This document shows, piece after piece, positions 30,986-38,918 of a DNA stretch of 40,038 nt (its first letter is position 1; each line of letters opens with the position of its first letter). The position numbers and the translations under genes are program-made. Source of the DNA: a virus; IMG/VR virus record IMGVR_UViG_3300049893_000346, positions 1 to 40,038 of that record. One strand, written 5' to 3'. Below the pieces are notes generated by a model, which searched no databases, was not told where the DNA came from, and worked only from the letters and a program-made list of their open reading frames with translations.

Positions 30986-32346
30986 TAAATTCTCCTAGAA
31001 ATTTTGGGGACGGTGTCCCATATATCATTAAGTGTCATATTGGTCAACAACCGCCCTTTTTCATCTCGTTTGCCCGTGTAGAGCCAGGACTTATCAACCT
31101 TTTTCTTTTGCTCGACCATTTCTTTCTTGCGGATTAATTTGTCCTTGGTGACAAGAGCAAAATACCTAAATGCGTCCGCCCCGTTTGACGACCAGTCGTG
31201 GAGGGGAGTATCGCTGAAAATCTTCTTTACTTCGTCGTACTGTCTGCGGTATGCCCGCAGCGCCTCGATTCCATCTTGGCACCGGACGGCGTCGAACCAG
31301 CAATTCGGGAGGACCAGTCGAGCTGCGTCAATTCCGTGCTGGACGTCGAGTCGGGGAGCAATTCGCACAGGAAACTTTTCATGTAGGAACTGCTCAACAG
31401 TGGATCTTCCTGTTTGGAGGCTCTTCGCCACGGCGTCATGAGGGAGCCATATCGTAGAGTACTTGTATCCCTTATATCGTAAGAGGTCGAAGTAAAACTG
31501 GAGGGGTTGCGAATGGTGTTCTTCATAATCTATAACCGCTATGCCATCAGGACGATATTGCCAGAACCAGTAAGCAGATGAGTCAGTGTAGCCCAAATCG
31601 CTGGAAACTTCCACAGGAAAAGCAGGATCATAGTCCACAGTAGCAATCTGCTTTTTCTGTTCAAGTACGTTAAGAATCGCAGCGTAGTATGTCCCAAGGA
31701 CTGCGGCTGAGAAATCACACTCCATCTCCTGTTTCCACTCTTCCTCGCTCATTTGAGCGCGGAGCTCCTGGAGCTCCTCCATAGGAAGAATACCCGTCTC
31801 GCTGGCCTTTAGTTCAACAAAAAGCCAGTTCTTTTCCTTCTTAGCTCGCTCCGCTATATCGTGGAAGTGGTTCTTTCCCTTGGGGGTTCCAATGAAAACT
31901 GCCCATCCCTTACGATCAGCCAGTGTAGGGAGCACGACGGATCCCCAGAGACTAGGACGGGTATCTCCATATTCATCGATGACAACTCCGTCAAAATACA
32001 GCCCTCGTAAGGCGTCCGGGTTGTCGGCTCCGAATAGGGATATCTTAGCCCCGTTAATGAGGGTGACTGTGAGGGCTGATTCACTGACTTTCTCCGTTAC
32101 GGGTTCCGCATAATCTTTGAGGTACTGCCACGCAACCTCCTTCGCCTGGCGGTAGAAGGGGGCGATGTAGGCATACTTCGGGTTTTTCTTTCTCGTATAT
32201 AGCGCGCGAGTAATGAGTTCATTTACACAGGCGACTGTCTTACCTGCTCGGCGATGAGCGACGATACAGGCCCATCGCACCTGCCTATCATGCAAAGGCA
32301 TGAAGTGAGGGCGGGGGGAGTAGGTAAGTTCAGCGACTGCGCTCAT
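30985..32346 (-). CDS. terL: Terminase large subunit
   Basis: A 453-residue packaging motor. Walker A is AHRRAGKT (residues 30-37), Walker B VVIDEYGD (Asp124, Glu125), and the coupling motif is FIGTPKGKNHF. The RNase-H-like nuclease has Asp250 and Asp255 (SSDLGYTDSSAYW), Asp304 (LPHDA) and a late Asp in NGADAFRY. The ATG overlaps the stop of the preceding gene. It cuts and pumps DNA with the portal. Confidence 0.93.
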   Translation of the reverse strand: MSAVAELTYSPRPHFMPLHDRQVRWACIVAHRRAGKTVACVNELITRALYTRKKNPKYAYIAPFYRQAKEVAWQYLKDYAEPVTEKVSESALTVTLINGAKISLFGADNPDALRGLYFDGVVIDEYGDTRPSLWGSVVLPTLADRKGWAVFIGTPKGKNHFHDIAERAKKEKNWLFVELKASETGILPMEELQELRAQMSEEEWKQEMECDFSAAVLGTYYAAILNVLEQKKQIATVDYDPAFPVEVSSDLGYTDSSAYWFWQYRPDGIAVIDYEEHHSQPLQFYFDLLRYKGYKYSTIWLPHDAVAKSLQTGRSTVEQFLHEKFPVRIAPRLDVQHGIDAARLVLPNCWFDAVRCQDGIEALRAYRRQYDEVKKIFSDTPLHDWSSNGADAFRYFALVTKDKLIRKKEMVEQKKKVDKSWLYTGKRDEKGRLLTNMTLNDIWDTVPKISRRI

Positions 32347-34019
32347 TCGTCCTTAATCTCTTCCCACGGGACGTTATAATCCTCATTCTTACGCTGAGTT
32401 ATAACTTTCGTAGGCCGTTCTGCCATACTGTTCCAACGATAGGTTCGTATGTTGCTATCTTTACTCGTTAGTCGTACAGGGATTCGTTTATCCCCATACC
32501 CTTCTTCGATCAGGCGCATCATGCGGTGGCGACCCTCATGTCCCCCCACGCGAACAGACCCGTCTTCAAGACTATCTACATAGAGGAATGGAACTTCATT
32601 GAATTTCTTGCCCCCAATACGGAAATCCCTAATTCTCTCCTGTTTTGAGAGAGATCCTGGGCTTTTTGGATCCACTTTCTCGGAGAGTTGCAGAAATTCA
32701 TTGGGTGTCATGTAAACTGTCGTACTTCGCGAATTGCCGCTTACATCCCCCCGTAGTCTAGATATAGCATCTTCGTCAAAGAAGTCCTCAATGCGGACTT
32801 TTGGGTCCGCAATACCCCCGACTATAGGCTTATCCCCACCTTTGAGGGGTGGTTTAATCTCCGAATTTATACTTTTTAAGAAATTCTGCACAGCTACGTC
32901 GCTGATATTCTCCGCATCTTTTAATTCTTTTCCAGTAGGGGTACGCTCCCATTGACCCATCCAATTTTCTATCTCCCCCTTACTAGGAAAAGCATATGTT
33001 GGAGAGATTTTTTCTAGTTTTTCCCGTTCTGTAAGTGATTCACTAATTTCCCGTAAACGTCTTTGATCGTAATATTGGTGAATTGCTTGTGGGAATTGCC
33101 TACGTTGTTCTGTCGTCATGTATCGTCGTTGCTGTGTACCTCTGGCTTCTCGTTCCCCGTAATTCGCCGTATATGGAAAATTACCTTGAGCGATATTAGC
33201 TCCTTTTGATTTCCATCCCTCTAATTCTTGAATATAGTGTTGAAGTTCATGCAATATCAATCCCTTCGCACTATCTCTACTAAGTCTAGAATTAAGTTTA
33301 ATTGTCATCTTATTGGGGTTAAACAATCCCCCGTTAACTTTAGAGGAAAATATAAGTTTGACATCCTTTAGTTCCGGGTATCTGGCAAAGAGTTCTGGGT
33401 GATCAATAAAATTCCCAACAGTCGTTATTCGCTGCGTTTTCCCTGGTCTAATCTGCATCGTAGCATCACTGATTTCCATCCGGTATTGCGGATCCCCTTT
33501 AGGATACCACATCCCTGTTTCTTTAAGAACTTGGAGTTTTGACTTGCCCGCCCGTTCTAACTCCATAGCTTTTTGAAGAGTATCTAATTCCTTTATCGTC
33601 ATACCCCTTGCGCCGATAACCATCCCTCTCTGTTTCCCCATCGGCCCACGGGCGGGGGGCAGTCCTGGTCCACCGGCGAATGGTTTCAACGCCGCGCGAC
33701 TTCCCAGTACCGCGAACGTGGTGGGGAGGATATTTTCTCCAATAGTCTGTCCAGCGGGGGTGTCCGGCATGATCGCCCGAGGGGCGGTCATTACTTCGCC
33801 GAGTTTAGACAGTATCCACTGAGCTTCCGGAGTTGTGGGCTGATAGGTTCGTTTATTGCGGACTTGCTCTATGTATTTAGCCTGTTCTTCCGCTGGAGCG
33901 TCGGGTTTGAGAAGTACTCCTATCCCCGCCTCCAAGTCCGCAGCACCTCCGCTAATTAGAGAAGCTAGTGTCTCACTTAGAGGCGTGACATGGGGAGGGC
34001 GAGAAAAACGACTACTCAT
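32343..34019 (-). CDS. Polyvalent-type protein with HExxH metallopeptidase-like domain
   Basis: A 558-residue protein between TerS and TerL. Residues 165-200 (ETGMWYPKGDPQYRMEISDA) match the LPD23-type domain of large polyvalent proteins. It continues with FIDHPELFARYPELKDVKLI and a zincin-like HELQH (257-261) followed by YGEREA, a possible third ligand. A late segment GGHEGRHRMMRLIEEGYGDK resembles a ParB-like nucleotide-binding motif. Such proteins are usually delivered with the genome to act early in the new host. The position between terminase genes is unusual. Host target unknown. Confidence 0.72.
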   Translation of the reverse strand: MSSRFSRPPHVTPLSETLASLISGGAADLEAGIGVLLKPDAPAEEQAKYIEQVRNKRTYQPTTPEAQWILSKLGEVMTAPRAIMPDTPAGQTIGENILPTTFAVLGSRAALKPFAGGPGLPPARGPMGKQRGMVIGARGMTIKELDTLQKAMELERAGKSKLQVLKETGMWYPKGDPQYRMEISDATMQIRPGKTQRITTVGNFIDHPELFARYPELKDVKLIFSSKVNGGLFNPNKMTIKLNSRLSRDSAKGLILHELQHYIQELEGWKSKGANIAQGNFPYTANYGEREARGTQQRRYMTTEQRRQFPQAIHQYYDQRRLREISESLTEREKLEKISPTYAFPSKGEIENWMGQWERTPTGKELKDAENISDVAVQNFLKSINSEIKPPLKGGDKPIVGGIADPKVRIEDFFDEDAISRLRGDVSGNSRSTTVYMTPNEFLQLSEKVDPKSPGSLSKQERIRDFRIGGKKFNEVPFLYVDSLEDGSVRVGGHEGRHRMMRLIEEGYGDKRIPVRLTSKDSNIRTYRWNSMAERPTKVITQRKNEDYNVPWEEIKDE

Positions 34020-34350
34020 CCAACGTGCTCCTGGGAAGTACCATCTTTACCACTTTCTCATTCGCCTGCGCGAGTTCGGTACTGGCTTGGCTCGGGAGCA
34101 GACGTGCCCAGAGGGCAGCGAATTTCCCGTAATTCTCATCACTAGATGATGCCCACTGAGCAAGTCGAGGGGTTCCCCCAACTAACTCGAAGGCATCCAT
34201 AAAAGATTCAACTACACGACGACGGTTGAACTCACGGGGGAGACGAGCTTTTCCATTTTCTTCTATTCTCGTCCCATGAATTTCGAGAGTTCTTTCGTAT
34301 TCCTCTCTAGGAATGAACTCTACGACGTTGTTCTCTTTCTCTTCGCTCAT
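34012..34350 (-). CDS. terS: Terminase small subunit (probable)
   Basis: A 112-residue protein from ATG 34350 (MSEEKENNVVEFIPREEYER at the start). RRRVVESFMDAFELVGGTPR, then LAQWASSSDENYGKFAALWA and RLLP, is a helical pattern I associate with small terminase subunits of podoviruses. It heads the packaging operon. There is no ribosome site; a promoter -10 ends eight bases before the ATG, so the mRNA should be leaderless or nearly so. Confidence 0.7.
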   Translation of the reverse strand: MSEEKENNVVEFIPREEYERTLEIHGTRIEENGKARLPREFNRRRVVESFMDAFELVGGTPRLAQWASSSDENYGKFAALWARLLPSQASTELAQANEKVVKMVLPRSTLDE

Positions 34351-34358
34351 GGTGCGGG

Positions 34359-34387
34359 AGCATAGCATACGCTGGCGCGGTTTGCAA
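34359..34387 (-). promoter_or_regulatory. Promoter of the packaging/structural operon
   Basis: Minus strand: -35 TTGCAA (34387-34382), 17-bp spacer ending in TGC, -10 TATGCT (34364-34359). The start would fall at about 34353-34350, on or next to the ATG of the terminase small-subunit gene. It belongs to the same class as the promoters at 7368, 27587, 38971 and 39010. Confidence 0.72.
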
Positions 34388-34541
34388 GTATCTAGTACAT
34401 GATTTCACATAGATTGTGGTGGAATGGGAGGCAAGACAAACCAACCCAACCCGAGGGGGCAACACCGGGGGGCCTTTTTTGCGTTGCAGCACGTTTGGGT
34501 TTGGCAGGGGCCGCTGCCGCATAGCAGCATTATTGCAGCGC
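34388..34541. other. Gene-free spacer before the Ala-rich gene
   Basis: About 150 bases with no convincing gene on either strand. It holds a G-rich run with a T6 stretch on the plus strand (near 34467-34480) and a repeat of TTATTGCAGCG (34529-34539) that recurs at 34928-34938 on the other side of the Ala-rich gene. No further signal is recognised. Confidence 0.4.
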
Positions 34542-34574
34542 AAAAAGGCCGCTAGGCTGTTACACCTAGCGGCC
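34542..34574 (-). terminator. Intrinsic terminator of the Ala-rich gene
   Basis: On the minus strand, a perfect 10-bp stem GGCCGCTAGG / CCTAGCGGCC (34574-34565 with 34556-34547) with an 8-base loop is followed by TTTTT (34546-34542). It is 18 bases after the stop of the gene at 34592, so that gene is a separate transcription unit. Confidence 0.85.
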
Positions 34575-34591
34575 CGTACCTACGTTACAGC

Positions 34592-34900
34592 CTACTTAGC
34601 AGTAGGCTTGGCAGGTGCCGCAGCAGGCTTGGCAGGCTGTGGCGCTGGTACAAACCAGCCGTTGCGGCCAATAGCATGGCCAGCAAACAGCCCATCACCG
34701 GCTGCGTTACAAGCTGCCTTAAGTACCGCACCAGTAGCGCCAGCCGTACCGGCAGCGGCTTGCATAGCAAGTAGCTTGCGGTTGTTACTGTGTGCCGCGT
34801 CCCCTAAGGCAGCAATAGCGGCTTGCGCCTTAGCAGCAGCCGCTATGCCCTTGGCGCTTATAACGTACACGGTAGTAGGGTTTACCTTGGTGGTAGCCAT
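34592..34900 (-). CDS. Ala-rich hypothetical protein with its own terminator
   Basis: A 102-residue protein, about one third Ala (GIAAAAKAQAAIAALGDAAH, then an Ala/Pro/Lys tail PAPQPAKPAAAPAKPTAK). AGGTG precedes the ATG. The start MATTKVNPTTVYVISAKG suggests a short beta strand before the helices. Codon use is markedly G+C-rich and unlike the neighbours. It is flanked by short repeats and a strong terminator, so it looks like an independently acquired unit. Function unknown; the charge and tail are those of small DNA- or protein-coating proteins. Confidence 0.7.
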   Translation of the reverse strand: MATTKVNPTTVYVISAKGIAAAAKAQAAIAALGDAAHSNNRKLLAMQAAAGTAGATGAVLKAACNAAGDGLFAGHAIGRNGWFVPAPQPAKPAAAPAKPTAK

Positions 34901-35344
34901 GTTGTTTACACCTAGTAGTATGCTGCGTTATTGCAGCGTATGTAGTTTGCGCCTTTGCCAGCACGTTAGCAAGTACCCTAGGCCACTTGTTACAAATTGT
35001 TACAAATGCCCTGTGGCACGGTTTTTGCCTAGCAAGTAGTGTGCCATGCTGCGCTGCGGCGGCCAGGCCACGCGGTAGTTACGAACCAGCACTACGGAAC
35101 CCATTACTACGGAACTCGAGAACGCGAAGCGCGTTCAGAGGAAACTGGATTCCGACTCCGACTCCGAGCGTACGATTCCGGAAGACTCCGATCCGAGTTC
35201 CAATTAAAGCGATCGATATTCGGTTCCGATCCGAGGGGCAGGAGGAGGATATCCTAAGAGGGGGATCTAGCCATTCATTACGCGAACTCGAGACTCCATT
35301 ATGGTCATTTTCGAGTGCCAATTTTTTGGCTTTTTGGGTGGTGT
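34901..35344. other. Repeat-rich gene-free region left of the iterons
   Basis: This stretch has no gene I can support. It contains a tandem TTGTTACAAA duplication (34988-35007), a GAACGCG/CGCGTTC hairpin (35119-35135), two copies of CTACGGAAC (near 35090 and 35107), two copies of GAACTCGAGA (about 35112 and 35284) and the TCCGA cluster listed separately. A long frame runs through it on the plus strand but has no ribosome site and a non-protein-like composition. Confidence 0.5.
35151..35234. repeat. TCCGA repeat cluster
   Basis: Seven TCCGA copies lie within 84 bases (35151, 35157, 35163, 35187, 35192, 35225, 35230). The first three are six bases apart, and two pairs form the longer TCCGATCCGAG. 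They sit about 110 bases from the GTACAGAT iterons and may be a second protein-binding array of the same origin region. Confidence 0.6.
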
Positions 35345-35588
35345 GTACAGATAGTACAGATTGTACACATGGTTTAGGTTGGGAAAAACCTTGCGCGCGT
35401 ATGGGCGCACACATAAGAATACATAAAATCGTTGTACATCTGTACATTCTATATATTCTTTGCTTAATTAACAAGCACTTAGACCTGTACAGATCACCGT
35501 ACAGATACTATGTACAGATACGTACAGATAAGCCTCTTTTGGCTCTTTTTACTCAAATGAGTCCGTAGGCGGATAAAAGTTATACACA
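35345..35588. other. Putative replication origin with GTACAGAT iterons and DnaA-type box
   Basis: Six direct copies of GTACAGAT start at 35345, 35354, 35487, 35499, 35512 and 35522, and one inverted copy is at 35438-35445. The four right-hand copies are 10-13 bases apart, about one helical turn. An A+T-rich segment (35410-35475) lies between the groups, and TTATACACA (35580-35588) matches the DnaA-box consensus TTATnCACA. Iterons, A+T-rich DNA and a DnaA box are the parts of a theta origin. It lies in the only long gene-free stretch of the genome, in the replication half. The function is inference from these parts. Confidence 0.6.
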
Positions 35589-35629
35589 AAGAGTACACAG
35601 GAAGCATATTCCCCCTTTTATGCAGCTCT

Positions 35630-35917
35630 TTATGCAGAGGGGTATTCCTTTCCCTCTTGTTCAGCACAAGCCCGTTCATGCCAATCCATATCGCCGTAGT
35701 ATTCCATTACGTCCCGAAGCCACCTCCCGTATCCGCCTGCCGAGGGTATATAGTTCACCAAGGTACAGCGGAACACCTTATCACACCCCTCTTCCTCCTT
35801 TACCCATTCCTCCATTTCGGCCACCGCCTCCGCCAACGAGTCATAATCGTAATACTCAGTTTCGATGGGGTAGTCCGCCCTGTTCGTAATAGCTTCCACA
35901 ACTAGAAGGTATTTCAT
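35630..35917 (-). CDS. Hypothetical acidic protein
   Basis: A 95-residue acidic protein (MKYLLVVEAITNRADYPIET at the start, then SLAEAVAEMEEWVKEEEGCD). The ATG overlaps the preceding stop (TAATG) and has AGGAG nine to ten bases upstream. Aromatic- and Glu-rich, no known motif. It is the last gene of the leftward early block and is next to the origin-like region. Confidence 0.65.
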   Translation of the reverse strand: MKYLLVVEAITNRADYPIETEYYDYDSLAEAVAEMEEWVKEEEGCDKVFRCTLVNYIPSAGGYGRWLRDVMEYYGDMDWHERACAEQEGKEYPSA

Positions 35918-36150
35918 TACCAGCTCTCCTCATCCTGCTCCTCTTGCAACGAAACCCTCTCGTACCACTCCATATCCCCCTCGTCCTCATAAGCTGCCGG
36001 AATGGGCTTCCTCTGCTTTGCTTCGCACTCGGGGCATTGGTTCACACCTCCGTAAATGGAAGTGCTGCCACAGGGGAGCATGACCACCTTAGCCGAATAG
36101 CGGGTGGGAATAGTGACCCCGAACTTCTTACCGCATTTCACGATGTGCAT
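35917..36150 (-). CDS. Small CxxC protein
   Basis: A 77-residue protein from ATG 36150, eight bases after GAGGAG; the frame is open further upstream but without a site. It has CGKKFGV and CGSTSIYGGVNQCPECEAKQ, four cysteines in the order of a zinc ribbon, and a very acidic C-terminal third. The C-terminal DMEWYERVSL echoes DMDWHERACA of the next gene, so the two may be related. Function unknown. Confidence 0.65.
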   Translation of the reverse strand: MHIVKCGKKFGVTIPTRYSAKVVMLPCGSTSIYGGVNQCPECEAKQRKPIPAAYEDEGDMEWYERVSLQEEQDEESW

Positions 36151-36161
36151 CTTAGTACTCC

Positions 36162-36395
36162 TCAGTTCGTCATGTAGTGGTGGAACCCGTAACCGCAGCG
36201 TCGGCACATAACCTCCTCGCTGCCATTCTCAGCGTCGGCCCAACTCTCATATTGGTGGCCGCGAACCTTGCAGGTGAGGATAATGGCCAGCGCCTGCAAA
36301 TAAGCCCACGCTGCGCGAAGATAGGGAACTCTGCTACCTTCTGCCATCTTGTAGTAGTGAGCCTCGAACTTGAAGTCTTCCCAAATCGTTTTCAT
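36162..36395 (-). CDS. Small membrane-associated zinc-binding-like protein
   Basis: A 77-residue protein. After AAGGG it starts MKTIWEDFKFEAHYYKMAEG. Residues 28-42 (AAWAYLQALAIILTC) are hydrophobic. They are followed by CKVRGHQYESW and VMCRRCGYGFHHY, a Cys/His set common in small phage proteins that precede a short hydrophobic stretch. It may be a zinc-binding membrane-proximal protein. Role unknown. Confidence 0.65.
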   Translation of the reverse strand: MKTIWEDFKFEAHYYKMAEGSRVPYLRAAWAYLQALAIILTCKVRGHQYESWADAENGSEEVMCRRCGYGFHHYMTN

Positions 36396-36417
36396 GTTAG
36401 TACCCTTTCAGTTAGGT

Positions 36418-36457
36418 GGCCCGTGCCACTATGTACAAGGTACACAGCAGCACGGGC
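36418..36457 (-). terminator. Intergenic hairpin between small early genes
   Basis: GGCCCGTGC (36418-36426) pairs with GCACGGGCC (36449-36457), a 9-bp G+C-rich stem around a 22-base loop that contains TGTACAAGGTACACA. No U run follows on the minus strand, so this is probably an RNA-stability element rather than a full terminator. Confidence 0.5.
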
Positions 36458-36472
36458 CGAAGCAAGCTATAG

Positions 36473-36808
36473 CTAAGGGAAGGCTGCGAGCAACTGTTCC
36501 TCCACATCGTCAGCCGTAAAATCCACATTACGGAACCATTTGTAATTTCCCTTACCTTTTTCAGCTTCAAGAATGGCGGTAAGGGCGCCAGAGACCATAG
36601 CGCCTGGAATAGTGAAAGGGCCGCAAGGACCTCCGGAGTAACAAGATCTAATGTCCGTAAATACTTCCTCCCCATCCCCTATCCAATGCGCGAAGTGTTC
36701 TTGTATAATACCCGCCGCTGTTAGAGCTTGGATATCGGTGTATTTTGTTTCACCACTAGCCATATCTGCAACAACGCACCGTTGGCCGAACGTGTAGTTA
36801 GATTTCAT
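36473..36808 (-). CDS. Hypothetical protein
   Basis: A 111-residue protein from ATG 36808 (MKSNYTFGQRCVVADMASGE at the start), seven bases after AAGGG. A longer version from 36895 would overlap the primase gene and lacks a site. It has beta strands in the first half, then AGIIQEHFAHWIGDGEEVFT and a Gly/Ala turn. No known domain. It follows the primase-helicase with a small GTAGCA/TGCTAC hairpin between them. Confidence 0.65.
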   Translation of the reverse strand: MKSNYTFGQRCVVADMASGETKYTDIQALTAAGIIQEHFAHWIGDGEEVFTDIRSCYSGGPCGPFTIPGAMVSGALTAILEAEKGKGNYKWFRNVDFTADDVEEQLLAAFP

Positions 36809-36873
36809 AATTAGCCCTTTGTAATCAGTAGCACCAGTGCTACCTTGTATATAGTGTGCCACAGCACCACCAT

Positions 36874-38835
36874 CTATGCACTTATGTCGGGCCATTCCTT
36901 TAAATCTGCTTCGGCAGCTTTGTTCTGCCATTCGTCTTCCCTATTACGAATAATCCAATATCGATTCGGTTTACGCCCCGCCAGCCGAACAAATTTCCCC
37001 CCACCGACCTGATTAAACTTATCGCCCAACGCCCGCCCGAGGCGAATAAGGTCTCCCCTATCGGGCATGGAGTTCGTCCACACGAACCAGAGCTCCTCAG
37101 TAGTAAAAATCGAACGGCCAGTCTTATGTAAAAAGACCTCGGGGTCTTGGTATAGATCGTAAGCAAAATTCTCCTCACCACTACGAGCACTCGAGACCAT
37201 CTTACTTTTGATGTCGTTCATGGGAGGCATATAATACGGATCGAACGAAGAAAGGTCCATATGCTCTAGCCAGAACCGTAAGGACGCCAGCCCGTCCGCT
37301 TCCAGCCATCCAATGTATTCCTTCCACCAACTCGATTCACCCGTGTAGTGGATTTTTGGTTCAAATGATACGACCAAGTTCCGCCTCTCGGCGTCGTCCA
37401 TTGGTATCGATCCCAGCTCGTTAGTCGTGAGAATGAAGACCGCAGTATTGTCCACTTCATACTGTTTAACGTTCTTTGCATTAACCATGATCCTTGGAGA
37501 CGTCGTGTATCTTTTGAGCTTAGCGACCTCACCCTTCGAGACTTTGTGGAGGTCGTCAATAATGACGAGTTCCTTTTGGGCAAACGACGAATTAAAGTCA
37601 TTTGAAAAATCTACCATGTCGATATTTGAAGAATTAGATGGCCCCAATATACGGGAAATCGTTTGTGCCAATAGACTCTTTCCTGTTCCCACTTGACGAG
37701 AGACAAAGATGAAAGTTTTTTCGAGCTTAGTCCCCCGATTTTGAAGAATCCAAGCGAATGACTGAAAGAGTAAGGTTCGAATTTTGTCATCTGGGATGGC
37801 GTTTTCATAGACTCTAAGGAATGGAGATATATCGCCTTCGGCGGCTACGGGGCCGGTATCGCGCCAAAAGTTATAGAACTCTCTTTCAACAAAAGGATCC
37901 CTTCCCGGTAGATAACTGCATTGTGGAACCACGCTACGCGTAGAATCTGCAAGCCAAAGACGGGAACCTTCAACTAACTTCTCCCCGAGCCACACTTTCT
38001 TATGGGCTTCAAGTAACCCGGTAAATTCGGCTCTAGTATAGAGCTGTCCAGTATCTTTTTTGATTATTGCGGGCGGGTGTTCACAAACACAATACTTCTC
38101 ATTTAACTCATCGATCAGTTTCTCTACATCGGTAGCAGCGGCTTCCTCTAATTTTATATCTTCTATCTTGCCGCCCGAAGCTATGTAATCATCTACTCCC
38201 CATTTCCCACCGTTCGGGGGATCAGGTAAATCGCCCCAGAGTATCTCTAAATCAGCCCAGCGATCTCTTAACCCCTTAGTGAGTAATCTGCGAGCTGCTG
38301 CAACGGATGGGTTGGTTCGTACGTCGTTGTCGAAGAGGATGATGACCCGCTTTGCTCGATCGATAGCCTCAACTGGGAAGCCGGGGACGAACTGTCCGCG
38401 AACATAGAAGCATGAAACTCCATTTCCCCCGATACTGTATCGTCCTGTTTGCGAAAGCACGATAGCCTTAAGGACGGATTCGCATATGAACACGTCCCCA
38501 GCGTCGTCAAGTTCAGCGAGCGGAGAAACGTAAGCCCGGACTGGACGTCCGTTCGGGCATTGGAGTTTATGTTCGGCAATTTGTCCAAATGATCCAACAT
38601 ATCTACCAAACCATCGAACGGTCGCATATGGTTCTTCTCCTTCTATTATAGGGTAATGGAATATTATTCCTAATCTTTTATCCATTGAGTCCTTGGGGAG
38701 ACCAAGAACTTCGCGGCACTTGAGCGGGCCAGCGATTTCAATACCAACCTTAGAGTAAATTAGTTCATTAGTCAGCCCGCGTTGCTGTAGATAAGATTTT
38801 AATGTCTTAAAATCCTGGGCGGGTTCAACGATCAT
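36874..38835 (-). CDS. Primase-helicase (TOPRIM/DUF3854-like plus superfamily 3 helicase)
   Basis: A 653-residue replication protein. The N-terminal third has VFICESVLKAIVLSQ (Glu119), IGGNGVSC and VIILFDNDVRTNPSVAAARR (Asp169, Asp171), a TOPRIM-like fold of the DUF3854 kind. The C-terminal half has Walker A QVGTGKS (381-387), Walker B LVIIDDLHK (Asp427, Asp428) and the sensor FILTTNE, as in D5/P4-like superfamily 3 helicases. It would prime and unwind DNA at the origin. AAGGGG precedes the ATG. It is driven by the leftward promoter at 38971, behind an attenuator-like hairpin. Confidence 0.85.
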   Translation of the reverse strand: MIVEPAQDFKTLKSYLQQRGLTNELIYSKVGIEIAGPLKCREVLGLPKDSMDKRLGIIFHYPIIEGEEPYATVRWFGRYVGSFGQIAEHKLQCPNGRPVRAYVSPLAELDDAGDVFICESVLKAIVLSQTGRYSIGGNGVSCFYVRGQFVPGFPVEAIDRAKRVIILFDNDVRTNPSVAAARRLLTKGLRDRWADLEILWGDLPDPPNGGKWGVDDYIASGGKIEDIKLEEAAATDVEKLIDELNEKYCVCEHPPAIIKKDTGQLYTRAEFTGLLEAHKKVWLGEKLVEGSRLWLADSTRSVVPQCSYLPGRDPFVEREFYNFWRDTGPVAAEGDISPFLRVYENAIPDDKIRTLLFQSFAWILQNRGTKLEKTFIFVSRQVGTGKSLLAQTISRILGPSNSSNIDMVDFSNDFNSSFAQKELVIIDDLHKVSKGEVAKLKRYTTSPRIMVNAKNVKQYEVDNTAVFILTTNELGSIPMDDAERRNLVVSFEPKIHYTGESSWWKEYIGWLEADGLASLRFWLEHMDLSSFDPYYMPPMNDIKSKMVSSARSGEENFAYDLYQDPEVFLHKTGRSIFTTEELWFVWTNSMPDRGDLIRLGRALGDKFNQVGGGKFVRLAGRKPNRYWIIRNREDEWQNKAAEADLKEWPDISA

Positions 38836-38918
38836 AAGTACCCCTTGTTTTTCCTAGTACATTGGGGTACAATGACCTACATCGGTTAGGACCCCCATCC
38901 CTAATCCTAATCGACTTC

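Noticed and set aside
34416-35039. 207-codon plus-strand frame opposite the Ala-rich gene
   Set aside because: It is the complement of a gene with ribosome site and terminator; the apparent Ala/Leu-rich protein is what antisense of a G+C-rich Ala gene produces.
34987-35568. Long open frame (193 codons) on the plus strand across the repeat region
   Set aside because: It has no ribosome site, runs through hairpins, iterons and the TCCGA repeats, runs against all neighbouring genes, and its product has no domain-like character.
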